Part shown: positions 17,322-24,912 of the stretch, in pieces
Layout of the letters: each line of letters opens with the position of its first letter
How positions within the stretch are numbered: the stretch's first letter is position 1
DNA from: Novosphingobium sp. HII-3
Lineage (GTDB): Bacteria > Pseudomonadota > Alphaproteobacteria > Sphingomonadales > Sphingomonadaceae
Direction of reading: 5' to 3'
DNA length: 64,000 nt
NCBI RefSeq assembly: GCF_002916655.1
Contig: NZ_PPSM01000025.1
Coordinates: 124,001 to 188,000, forward strand
Program-made: the position numbers and the translations under genes
The notes under the pieces: model-generated
Seen by the model: the letters and a program-made list of their open reading frames with translations, nothing else
The model's database searches: none
Told to the model about the DNA's origin: nothing

Positions 17322-17857
17322 TAAGCTCGTCTTTCGCTAAAGAGTACAGGGGACGCGGATCTCCGATCTCGTGTCCGGCAGATCCCTGATATCGCAGGTT
17401 TGAGATACGTTTTTGCTGCATCGGCTTCGTAGGGCGCACAGCAGGTCGCGGGTGGGACCCGGCCGAAAGCGTCCACCGCAAGGCTGCCGCCTGAACGTGT
17501 CGATGAAGTCCGGGGCGTACGATCAGCGAAAGGTGCTGGTTCGCCAACTTGCCCCCACCCGCCGCGATCAGTGGGGATCGAGCGAGTCGAAACCATCGAT
17601 CGCGGGGCAGTGATGCCGGCCCTAGAAAATCCGGCGCTGCGCATCGCACGGATCCTACACGGCATCTGCATGTGTGGGATCCTCAGCGCAGCAGCCTTCT
17701 CGCTCCGCAGGTAAATGTCAAAGCCAGAAAAGCCAGCCAGATCATGCCGCATCCGGGCGCGATATCGTGGTCTGCCCGGTTTCACAAGCGGCAGGAGGGA
17801 GCGAAAGTGCCCTTTATTGGGACAAGATGATGAACGCTTCTAAAGAATGCCTGATCC
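17322..17857. other. Intergenic region upstream of glmS
   Basis: There is no recognisable gene in these 536 bases. An open frame on the reverse strand (17785 to 17321) has no ribosome site and a biased composition. A 20-codon hydrophobic frame starting near 17745 (MIWLAFLALTFTC...) also lacks a ribosome site. The glmS promoter is presumably here but I cannot place it. Confidence 0.5.
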
Positions 17858-18001
17858 TCAATGGCCGTGCGTTTTTACGCCTCGACGCCGCAGCGCTTCG
17901 CGCTTCTTGCGAGGAAGATTCTTGAGGTAGACTATGGAAGGAACAAGAATCATCATAGCAATCAGAAAGTACGCTACTTCTTCGCGTGTAATGCTGGCCA
18001 A
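17858..18001 (-). CDS. Small single-pass membrane protein, 47 residues, unrecognised
   Basis: A TTG start at 18001 follows a strong ribosome site (GGGAGAG, five bases upstream). The 47-residue product starts MASITREEVAYFLIAMM, followed by ILVPSIVYLKNLPRKKREA and LRRRGVKTHGH. It has one membrane helix (residues about 9-26) with a polar N-terminus and a strongly basic C-terminal tail, so by the positive-inside rule the tail should be cytoplasmic. The amino-acid make-up looks like a genuine protein rather than chance reading. It lies just past the terminator of the 80-residue gene at 18090, so it needs readthrough or its own promoter. I do not recognise a family. The ATGs within the helix are too late to be sensible starts. 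Confidence 0.55.
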   Translation of the reverse strand: MASITREEVAYFLIAMMILVPSIVYLKNLPRKKREALRRRGVKTHGH

Positions 18002-18035
18002 TTCAGCTCTCCCGTTAGCTAACCGCCACCTTCCA

Positions 18036-18069
18036 AAAGAAAAATGGCGGCCCTTTCAGACCGCCATTT
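18036..18069 (-). terminator. Terminator after the 80-residue membrane protein gene
   Basis: AAATGGCGG (18042-18050) and CCGCCATTT (18061-18069) form a nine-pair stem around a 10-base loop. On the reverse strand it is followed by a T-rich tract (TTTTTTCTTTT). Confidence 0.85.
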
Positions 18070-18089
18070 CCATCCGTTCCGAGAACCGA

Positions 18090-18332
18090 TTAGTTGCTGT
18101 CGCTGTCGTCGTCGCCGTCGACTGCGATAACAACACCGGCAACAACTGCAGCAGCAGCCAGGACGCCGACCAGAGCGCCGCCCTGAAGCTTGCTGGCCTT
18201 CTTCGAGGAAGTGGCAGCCTTCACGTTCGACGCGTTAGCGACCGAGAGCGACGAGGCCGAGTTTGCCAGAACCGGGGTAGCCACCAGTGAAGATGCAACG
18301 ACACCGGCAACAAGCAGATTGCTAATACGCAT
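18090..18332 (-). CDS. Small exported protein with C-terminal membrane helix and acidic tail
   Basis: This 80-residue product starts MRISNLLVAGVVASSLVATP with likely signal cleavage near VLANS. It continues with a Ser/Ala/Lys segment (NVKAATSSKKASKLQ), a second hydrophobic helix (GALVGVLAAAAVVAGVVIAV) and the acidic end DGDDDSDSN. AAAAAGGAC serves as ribosome site. Similar short proteins are common in sphingomonads and have no assigned role, which is from memory and not checked. It could be a small periplasmic or membrane regulator. It has its own terminator and a long AT-rich upstream region. Confidence 0.7.
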   Translation of the reverse strand: MRISNLLVAGVVASSLVATPVLANSASSLSVANASNVKAATSSKKASKLQGGALVGVLAAAAVVAGVVIAVDGDDDSDSN

Positions 18333-18762
18333 ATCTTTTTGTCCTTTTTAAAAACACAACTCCAACTATCCGCTATCATCGGCAGCCAGGTCATGCAAGC
18401 GGCTTCATGGTCTTTGCGGAATGCCGTGTCCAGTGTTGATTTTACACAACAATCCTAAAACTTGTGACACAGCCCTGATTAACTTTTATACACCCGCCTT
18501 TGCGCAGATGCAGCCTCGCAACCGGAAATTTGCCTGGAGTGGCAGCATAGCAACATCAACTATACAGAAGATCGCACGCCGGTGCATAACAAATATCAAG
18601 ATATATATTGCTGATGAACTTGCGCACTATTCAAGACTTTTGGCGGGAACGCGGGGTGGGCGAATCGGTTCCAAACCTCTGCCGCACGTCGCAAAAACTA
18701 TCTTCCCACAAGGCCGACAGCACGTGAAAACCTGTGCTCTTTCAAATGCCAGAAGAAGGTTG
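18333..18762. other. AT-rich divergent intergenic region
   Basis: These 430 bases are markedly AT-richer than the surroundings, with runs such as TCAAGATATATATTGC near 18600. They separate two divergent genes and must hold both promoters. I see no coding frame with a ribosome site. The frame that extends the protease gene upstream to 18421 looks non-coding. Confidence 0.5.
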
Positions 18763-19776
18763 ATGCTGCGCTTCAAATCTCTCCTTCTCGCCGCAGCGAT
18801 GATCGTCGGCCCTGCTCCGGTGACTGCAGGGCCCGACAGCGCCTTGTTCGAGGATATTCGTGCCATCGACAGCGATCTGGCACGGATCGGCGAAAGGCTG
18901 GCCGTCGCAAATGCCGCCTTGTGTGATCGCCAGAAGCCCGGCCTGGGACTGCTGCTACACACGCCGGAGCAGTATGCGCCCGAAACCCGCGAGGCGGCGA
19001 TACGTCATTTTCAGATCGACGGCCCCGTCGGGGTGGAGGCGGTCCTGGAAAATAGCCCCGCAGCGATGGCAGGCCTGCGCGCCGGGGACACGCTGCTGGG
19101 GATCGAGGCGATTCGCTTTGCCCCGCCCCGGCGGGATGCGAAGGCGAGCACCGCGGCTCTCATCAAGGTCGAAAAGCAGATCGCCGAACTACCCGCAGAT
19201 CGACCGCTCAGGCTTTATGTCCGGCGGAACGGCAGCGATACGAATTTCACGGTGAAGCCCAAACCATCCTGCCGAACCCGCTTCGAGCTGGCGGTCGGTC
19301 CTGAGTTTGCGGCGCAGGCCGACGGAGAGATGGTGCAGATCGGAAGCCGCTTCTTCGCCGAGTACCCGGACCTGGTCCCCGCACCCATCGCGCACGAGCT
19401 CGCCCACAACATACTCCGCCATCGGGAGCGGCTTGAGGCCAGGGGGGTCAGCTTCGGCCTTCTCTCAGGCTTTGGCCGGAACGTCCGCTACTTTCGGCAG
19501 ACAGAGCTGGAGGCAGACATCCTGTCCGTGTCGCTGCTTGCCAACGCCGGCTACGACCCTGCCATCGCTCTGCGCTTCTGGAGCCGCTTTGGTCCCTCGC
19601 AGGACATGGGGCCGTTAGGCAGCCGCTCCCATCCGGCCTGGAGAGACAGGGTCGCCACGATGGAACGGGCGATCGCCGGCCTGGGCGCTGCACGCCCGCA
19701 TCGGCCCGCCATTCTCGACACAAGAGATCGGCCGCTCGACGGCGATTGGCAGTCTCTTCTGGTGAAGGCGCAATAA
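18763..19776 (+). CDS. Exported PDZ-domain metalloprotease, M48-like
   Basis: The ATG at 18763 is preceded by AGAAGAAGG and yields 337 residues with a signal peptide (MLRFKSLLLAAAMIVGPAPV...). A PDZ domain lies at about residues 86-150 (VEAVLENSPAAMAGLRAGDTL). The protease domain has the zinc motif HELAHNILRH near residue 210 and a downstream ligand glutamate in TELEADILSVSLL near 248, as in M48 peptidases. LANAGYDPAIALRFW is typical of periplasmic M48 (BepA/YfgC-like) proteins. It probably acts in periplasmic protein quality control. The in-frame extension back to 18421 has no signal-like start and is rejected. Confidence 0.85.
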   Translation: MLRFKSLLLAAAMIVGPAPVTAGPDSALFEDIRAIDSDLARIGERLAVANAALCDRQKPGLGLLLHTPEQYAPETREAAIRHFQIDGPVGVEAVLENSPAAMAGLRAGDTLLGIEAIRFAPPRRDAKASTAALIKVEKQIAELPADRPLRLYVRRNGSDTNFTVKPKPSCRTRFELAVGPEFAAQADGEMVQIGSRFFAEYPDLVPAPIAHELAHNILRHRERLEARGVSFGLLSGFGRNVRYFRQTELEADILSVSLLANAGYDPAIALRFWSRFGPSQDMGPLGSRSHPAWRDRVATMERAIAGLGAARPHRPAILDTRDRPLDGDWQSLLVKAQ

Positions 19777-19915
19777 ACAAAGCGGAACAGCTGGGCCCTC
19801 GCCGATCCAGCCACGCTTGCCCGTCAACGCTACCGGACGAAAGCGGCCTGCGTCGACACCCCTGGTGCGCATCGGTCTGATGCACACATCATGCGAAAGG
19901 CCCGAGGGCGGTCAA

Positions 19916-20815
19916 TCACCCCCGCACACGCGCCTGCCTGTATGTCCCCAGCGGCCGCACATATTTGCAATGGAAGGCCAGTTCCTGCAGCGCCAGGTCC
20001 ACACGCGGATCCCCCGGGGCCCCCTCGATGTCGGCGTAGAAAGTCGTCGCGGCGAAGCTTGCACCGATCTGGTAGCTCTCCAGCTTGGTCATGTTCACGC
20101 CGTTCGTGGCGAAGCCTCCCAAGGCCTTGTAAAGCGCCGCCGGAATATTCTTCACCTCGAAGATGAAGGTCGTCACCGCCTGTACGTCGCTCAGGAGAAA
20201 TGGGTCGAGTGGTTCGCGGGCGAGGACCACGAATCGCGTGGTATTGTTCGCGGCATCCTCGACATTGTTCTCGATCACGTCGAGCCCATAGAGCTCCGCC
20301 GCGAGCCTTGGCGCAATGGCGCACGCCTCCTGCTCGCCCTTCTCCCGAACCAGCGCCGCGGCGCCCGCCGTATCGGCATAGGCCATGGGAACGATGCCCC
20401 GCTCCCGCAAGTAATGGCGGGACTGCCCCAGCGCCTGCGGATGGCTGTAGGCGGCGGCGAACGGCCCCCGCGCGCCGGGCAACGCCATCAGGGCGTGGTG
20501 AATGGACATGAAATGTTCACCCACGATGGCCAGTCCGCTTTCCGGCAGCAGAAAGTGGATGTCCGCGACCCTGCCATGCTGGGAATTCTCGATCGGGATG
20601 ATGGCCCGATCCGCGCGTCCTTCCTTCACCGCGTCCAGCGCATCCTCGAACGAGAAGCATGGCAGCGGCAGGCACGCGGCGTCGTATTCGAGCGCCGCGC
20701 GGTGGCCATTGCACCCCGGGGCCCCCTGGAACGAAACGGCGCGAACGGGCTGCGCGGCAGCGGTGGCTTCCATCTCGCTGACAAGAGCAATGGCGGGCTG
20801 GGGATAGGCATGCAT
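19916..20815 (-). CDS. pheA: Prephenate dehydratase
   Basis: The start MHAYPQPAIALVSEMEATAA at 20815 gives 299 residues. It converts prephenate to phenylpyruvate in phenylalanine synthesis. The catalytic domain has VSFQGAPGCNGHRAA, IPIENSQHGRVADIH, YSHPQALGQSRHYL and the key threonine motif NNTTRFVVLA. A C-terminal ACT domain (FEVKNIPAALYKALGGFATN, MTKLESYQIG) is the phenylalanine-sensing allosteric part. It is the monofunctional P-protein lacking chorismate mutase. The frame stays open upstream to 21052, but that overlaps the divergent cytochrome gene and looks non-coding. No clear ribosome site is seen. Confidence 0.95.
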   Translation of the reverse strand: MHAYPQPAIALVSEMEATAAAQPVRAVSFQGAPGCNGHRAALEYDAACLPLPCFSFEDALDAVKEGRADRAIIPIENSQHGRVADIHFLLPESGLAIVGEHFMSIHHALMALPGARGPFAAAYSHPQALGQSRHYLRERGIVPMAYADTAGAAALVREKGEQEACAIAPRLAAELYGLDVIENNVEDAANNTTRFVVLAREPLDPFLLSDVQAVTTFIFEVKNIPAALYKALGGFATNGVNMTKLESYQIGASFAATTFYADIEGAPGDPRVDLALQELAFHCKYVRPLGTYRQARVRG

Positions 20816-20951
20816 GACGTGCGCGCGATTAGGCGTAGCAACGAGGTTGCGCAATGGCGGAAATCGGCAATGGCACTTGCTTTGACCCAAGGCGGACAGT
20901 AGAGCCGCACACCAACAGGATGAGCTAATAATCACCCGCGGGGCATGCTGA

Positions 20952-21608
20952 ATGGACGATCGTTTCAATACAATCGCCGGTTGGACTCTGTTTGCAGGCA
21001 TCGTAGGCCTGGGACTGAGCATCACCAGCTCGATGTATTTCCAAGCTGACAAGCATCATGCCCCGGAAACTCCCGGGTACGAAGTCGAAGGCGTCGCCGA
21101 AGAAGGAGAAGGCGGCGGCGAAGTTCCTATCGCCAATCTGCTGGCTGCAGCCGACGTGGCGAAGGGTGAGGCCACCTTCGCGAAGTGCACCTCGTGCCAC
21201 ACCATCAATGCAGGCGGGGCGAACGGCATTGGGCCCAATCTCCACGGCGTCCTTGGTGAACCTGTCGGCCAGGGTGCCGGCGGCTACCCGTTCTCCGATG
21301 CCTTGAAGAGCAAGGGCGGCACCTGGACGTTCGAGATGATGAACGACTGGCTCAAGAGCCCGAAGGCGTTCGCTCCGGGCACCAAGATGACCTTCGCCGG
21401 CCTCTCGAAGCCGGAAGATCGCGCCAACGTCATCGCGTTCCTGAATTCGCAGGGTTCCAATCTGCCGCTGCCGGCTCCTGAGGCTGCTCCCGCCGCCGAT
21501 GCCGCAGCGGAAGGTGATGCCGCCGCCGCTCCCGACGGAGAGGCTACCGGCGTTCCGGCCGAACCGGCAGACGCGGCGAACCGCGCGGTCGGTACCGTCG
21601 GCGAGTAA
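20952..21608 (+). CDS. Membrane-anchored cytochrome c (c552/CycM-like)
   Basis: The 218-residue protein has an uncleaved N-terminal anchor (residues about 9-28, WTLFAGIVGLGLSITSSMYF). A charged linker rich in Glu/Gly (40-58) follows, then a class I cytochrome c domain with CTSCH (Cys79, Cys82, His83), GIGPNLHGVLGEPVG, and axial Met146 in PGTKMTF. It probably carries electrons from the bc1 complex to the terminal oxidase, like CycM of rhizobia. The tail from about residue 172 is an unusual Ala/Pro/Glu-rich repeat-like extension. It is divergent from pheA and followed by a terminator. Confidence 0.93.
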   Translation: MDDRFNTIAGWTLFAGIVGLGLSITSSMYFQADKHHAPETPGYEVEGVAEEGEGGGEVPIANLLAAADVAKGEATFAKCTSCHTINAGGANGIGPNLHGVLGEPVGQGAGGYPFSDALKSKGGTWTFEMMNDWLKSPKAFAPGTKMTFAGLSKPEDRANVIAFLNSQGSNLPLPAPEAAPAADAAAEGDAAAAPDGEATGVPAEPADAANRAVGTVGE

Positions 21609-21631
21609 CGAGTCCGGCACCGCCGGCTGAA

Positions 21632-21673
21632 AACGGTCCGCTAGCGCCACCGAGTCGCTAGCGGGCCGTTTTC
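21632..21673 (+). terminator. Terminator of the anchored cytochrome c gene
   Basis: AACGGTCCGCTAGCG (21632-21646) pairs with CGCTAGCGGGCCGTT (21656-21670), 15 bp with one wobble, followed by TTTT. It faces the convergent rlmE end and may serve both. Confidence 0.9.
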
Positions 21674-21720
21674 GTCCGAGAGACATGCTCCCGCCTTACC
21701 GCGCGTCGAGCCCGGTGGCG

Positions 21721-22380
21721 TCAGCCCTTGAACCCCTTGGCGATCACGTACCATTCCGAGGAATCCTTGCGGCTAGCCGGCGGCTTGGCGTGCTTGACGC
21801 TCGTGAAATGCTTTTTCAGCAGCGTCAGGAGCTGCGTGTCGGTTCCTCCGGCGAGAACCTTTGCGACGAACGTTCCGCCGGGCGCGAGATACTGAATGGC
21901 GAAGTCCGCCGCCGTCTCCACCAAGCCCATCGTACGCAGGTGGTCCGTCTGCTTGTGTCCGACGGTGTTGGCCGCCATGTCCGACATGACCAGATCGGGA
22001 GCCCCGTCAAGCGCGCCTTCCAGCGCGGCCGGTGCCTCATCCGCCATGAAGTCCATCTCGAAGATGGTCACGCCTTCGATGGGGTCGGTGGGCAGAAGGT
22101 CGATGCCGACGATCTTCGCCTTCGGGCGTTTCAGCCGCAGCACCTGACTCCAGCCCCCCGGTGCGATGCCCAGGTCCACCGCGCGCTCCACGCCCTTGAA
22201 GAGGTCAAACTTCTCGTCCAGTTCGATCAGCTTGTAGGCTGCACGGCTGCGGTAGCCGTCGGCCTTGGCCTTCTTCACGTAAGGATCGTTGAGCTGGCGG
22301 GTCAGCCATCGCGCCGAACTGGTGGAGCGCTTCTTGGCGGTGCGAAGACGTTCGCCGGGGTCGCGGCCAGACCGGCTCAT
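21721..22380 (-). CDS. rlmE: 23S rRNA (uridine-2552 2'-O)-methyltransferase
   Basis: This 219-residue RrmJ/FtsJ methylates U2552 in the peptidyl-transferase A-loop using SAM. The sequence shows the basic N-terminus, YRSRAAYKLIELDEKF with the first catalytic Lys, the SAM loop DLGIAPGGWSQVL (Ile replaces the usual Ala/Cys), DLVMSDMAANTVGHKQTDH with the catalytic Asp, GGTFVAKVLAGG with the second Lys, and SSEWYVIAKGF with the Glu. This completes the K-D-K-E tetrad. The ATG overlaps the stop of the upstream phosphatase gene (ATGA), so they form an operon. Confidence 0.96.
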   Translation of the reverse strand: MSRSGRDPGERLRTAKKRSTSSARWLTRQLNDPYVKKAKADGYRSRAAYKLIELDEKFDLFKGVERAVDLGIAPGGWSQVLRLKRPKAKIVGIDLLPTDPIEGVTIFEMDFMADEAPAALEGALDGAPDLVMSDMAANTVGHKQTDHLRTMGLVETAADFAIQYLAPGGTFVAKVLAGGTDTQLLTLLKKHFTSVKHAKPPASRKDSSEWYVIAKGFKG

Positions 22381-23735
22381 CGGGCGTGTACTGCGTTGCG
22401 GATCGTGTGTGACATGGTTCGTATTCCGGAAGCTCGCTCCGCGCCTGAAAGCGGGCTGTGCGAGGCAATGAGGCTGCGCAGGATGCCCTCGCGTATGCCG
22501 CGGTCGGCAACGCCAAGCCTGGCTGCGGGCCAGAGGTCGAGTATGGCTTCAAGGATCGCGCAGCCGGCGACGACGAGATCGGCCCGTTCACGCCCGATGC
22601 AGTTCAGTTCGCGCCGCTCCTCGATCGCCATCGCCGAAAGGCGCGAACTGATGCCCCGCATGGACTCCGCCGGGACGATGAGGCCGTCGACCATGCGGCG
22701 GTCGTACTGCGGCAGCTCCAGGTGGAGGCTGGCGAGCGTCGTGACCGTGCCGCTGGTGCCGAGGAGCCGCAGCGGGCCCTCCTGGCTGGCACTCTCCCGC
22801 GCGGGAGCCACCCGCTTGGAGAACGCGGCGAAACTCTCCGCAACGAGGCTGTGCATGTAGCGGTAGCGGGCCAGGCGTTCATCCCGCGTGGTGCCCTCCG
22901 GCCCGCAACTCTCAGTCAGGGAGACCACGCCCCAAGGCACGCTCTGCCAGTCTAGGATACGGGGCACCGTGCCGGTGCTTTCGATCAGCACCAGTTCGGT
23001 GGAGCCGCCGCCGATGTCGAAGATCATCGCAGGCCCGAAACCATCTTCCAGCAGCACGTGGCAACCCAGCACGGCCAGCCGCGCCTCCTCGCGTGCCGAG
23101 ATGATGTCCAGCGCTATGCCGGTTTCCTGGCGCACCCGCTCAATGAATTCAGCACCATTGCATGCGCGGCGACAGGCTTCGGTGGCAACCGAACGCGCAA
23201 GGTAGACGTTGCGCCGCATCAGCTTGTCGGCACAGACCCGCAACGCCGAAAGCGTCCGCTCCATCGCCGCGTCCGACAGACGTCCCGACTGCGCGATACC
23301 TTCTCCCAGCCGCACGACGCGACTGAAGGCGTCGATCACGGTGAAGTTCTCACCGGACGGGCGCGCGATCAGGAGCCGACAGTTGTTCGTTCCCAGATCG
23401 ATCGCGGCATAGGCCTGCCGGCCCGACAGCGGGCTGGCAGACAGAGGCTGCCCGGAGGGTGCCCCAGCGGCCGCTGCCGGAGCCTTGCGGACCTGCGGAG
23501 CCGCCGCCTCGGACGGGCCCGCCTTGTTTTCTGCGCGCGGCGCCTTGCCTGCCTCGGATTTCCCGGCGCTTCCTGATGGGCGCGCCTTCGCCTTGGCTGC
23601 CGTACCGGCGGACTTGGGGTTGCCTGGTGCTTTCGCCCTTCCCCTTCGCCCCTTGCGTTTTCGCGCCGGTCGCCCCGGCGCTTCAACTTTACCCGACACT
23701 TCGACTTTAGCTGCCGGCGGATCGTGCTCCGCCAT
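22377..23735 (-). CDS. Ppx/GppA family exopolyphosphatase/guanosine pentaphosphatase
   Basis: The start at 23735 (MAEHDPPAAKVEVSG) is preceded by GAAGAG; a GTG at 23780 is an alternative. The 452-residue protein opens with about 105 residues of Lys/Arg/Ala/Pro-rich low-complexity sequence. The conserved ASKHA core follows: AYAAIDLGTNNCRLLIARP, FSRVVRLGEGIAQSGRL, VATEACRRACNGAEF, ISAREEARLAVLGC and FDIGGGSTELVLIE. The core hydrolyses polyphosphate or pppGpp. The basic extension may bind nucleic acid or polyphosphate. It lies upstream of rlmE in the same transcript, a pairing I recall in other alphaproteobacteria. Confidence 0.9.
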   Translation of the reverse strand: MAEHDPPAAKVEVSGKVEAPGRPARKRKGRRGRAKAPGNPKSAGTAAKAKARPSGSAGKSEAGKAPRAENKAGPSEAAAPQVRKAPAAAAGAPSGQPLSASPLSGRQAYAAIDLGTNNCRLLIARPSGENFTVIDAFSRVVRLGEGIAQSGRLSDAAMERTLSALRVCADKLMRRNVYLARSVATEACRRACNGAEFIERVRQETGIALDIISAREEARLAVLGCHVLLEDGFGPAMIFDIGGGSTELVLIESTGTVPRILDWQSVPWGVVSLTESCGPEGTTRDERLARYRYMHSLVAESFAAFSKRVAPARESASQEGPLRLLGTSGTVTTLASLHLELPQYDRRMVDGLIVPAESMRGISSRLSAMAIEERRELNCIGRERADLVVAGCAILEAILDLWPAARLGVADRGIREGILRSLIASHSPLSGAERASGIRTMSHTIRNAVHAR

Positions 23736-23888
23736 GATATCGATACTCTTCAAATGTCTTCCCGCCGATCGGGCGGGCACCTGAGCACGATGCTAACGAC
23801 CTGCGGCCCAACCGGCAAGGGCTGCACTTTTCTATGAAACAAGGAGCTTGACCCGAATCAATCGCCCTACTACAGGGCGCCCTCCGGT

Positions 23889-23962
23889 TGCCCCGTCGTC
23901 TAATGGTAAGACTACGGATTCTGATTCCGTCTATCGAGGTTCGAATCCTCGCGGGGCATCCA
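23889..23962 (+). tRNA. tRNA-Gln(CTG)
   Basis: The cloverleaf folds fully. The acceptor arms are TGCCCCG and CGGGGCA, with a D arm GTC...GAC, anticodon stem ACGGA/TCCGT around loop TTCTGAT (anticodon CTG), and T arm CGAGG TTCGAAT CCTCG. The 3' CCA is encoded (23960-23962). The discriminator base is T (23959), not the G common in tRNA-Gln of enterobacteria. Confidence 0.96.
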
Positions 23963-24198
23963 ATCTCCCATATCAGCCGATCTCAACCAAGCGCAGCGCG
24001 CCCCTGCGTAGGCGTTGGTTCTTCTGGCATTTGCGTCTTACCCCGTCTCAGCCAAGCCCAGCTCCACGGGATACTTTGCCTTTCACACAGGTGCGCAGAG
24101 CTTTCTGCAGCCGTGATGAAAAACGGCGATGGTGTAGGCGCGATTCGCGCGTCCGCATCAGGCATCTGGCGGGGCCGCGAATTCGGCGGATCTTGCAC

Positions 24199-24912
24199 TT
24201 ATCGGCGGTCACCGGACTTTCGCGCTCCGCACGAAGGAGACAAGGGCGTTTTCTCGCTCAGCATCCTGGAAGCTCCGACGAATTTCGCTGGCGCCAGAGC
24301 GCGGTCGGTGAAGCGAACCTTGCACACGGCACCGCGGAAGAAGTTGACGCGGTTGTAGCGGACTCCCACGGAGGTATTGCCCGGCCCCTGCGGCGTGAAG
24401 CCTGAGACCTTCGCCTCACTCTCCAGCACCCCGTTGACATAGCTGCGGTACATCGTGCCGTCGAAAGTCTGCGCAACGTGGTACCAGCGGCCGATGGGAT
24501 GCAGCTTCTCCGGGTCGATCAGGACCTGCGAATAGCCCTTCCCCTTGATGAAGCTGTCCAGATACCAGGACTGGCCGGTCACACGGATCTCGAACAGCAA
24601 CCGGGTCTGGTTTGCCGGATCGTCGGAGGCGAGATGTAGCCAACGCTGTTCGAATGCACCGCCGTCGGGCCGGAACACCGCCTCCACGGTGAACTGGCGC
24701 GCCCCGGCGAGAGGATGACGGGGAAGATAAAGGGCGTCGTCCACCCCATCGAAGGCGATGGCGCCATCCTCGACCACCGGTGAGCCGATGACCTGAGTGG
24801 ATATCCCTCCAATCCGGTCGAGGCGGTCGAAATTCCACGTCTCCTGTTTTGCCTGCACGGAAGCAGGAAGGGCTGCCAGCGCCAGCACGCACATGCCCGG
24901 TATGCGATGCAT
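24199..24912 (-). CDS. Exported LamG-like (concanavalin-fold) protein
   Basis: The 237-residue precursor has a signal peptide (MHRIPGMCVLALAALPASVQA). Essentially one LamG/jellyroll domain follows: DGAIAFDGVDDALYLPRHPL, FTVEAVFRPDGGAFEQRWLH, WYHVAQTFDGTMYRSYVNGV and late VNFFRGAVCKVRFTDRAL. Such domains bind carbohydrate or serve as modules beside catalytic domains. Its start codon overlaps the stop of the large upstream gene (TGATG), so the two are translationally coupled and probably act together in the periplasm or on the surface. I see no catalytic motif and it may be a glycan-binding partner. It is the last gene of the leftward run. Confidence 0.75.
   Translation of the reverse strand: MHRIPGMCVLALAALPASVQAKQETWNFDRLDRIGGISTQVIGSPVVEDGAIAFDGVDDALYLPRHPLAGARQFTVEAVFRPDGGAFEQRWLHLASDDPANQTRLLFEIRVTGQSWYLDSFIKGKGYSQVLIDPEKLHPIGRWYHVAQTFDGTMYRSYVNGVLESEAKVSGFTPQGPGNTSVGVRYNRVNFFRGAVCKVRFTDRALAPAKFVGASRMLSEKTPLSPSCGARKSGDRR

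Noticed and set aside
17321-17785. A 154-codon frame just upstream of glmS
   Set aside because: It has no ribosome site, abnormal composition, and overlaps the likely glmS promoter region.
18421-18762. N-terminal extension of the M48-like protease
   Set aside because: The signal peptide begins at 18763 with a ribosome site; the extension covers an AT-rich promoter region.
20816-21052. N-terminal extension of prephenate dehydratase
   Set aside because: It overlaps the divergent cytochrome c gene and has no dehydratase similarity.
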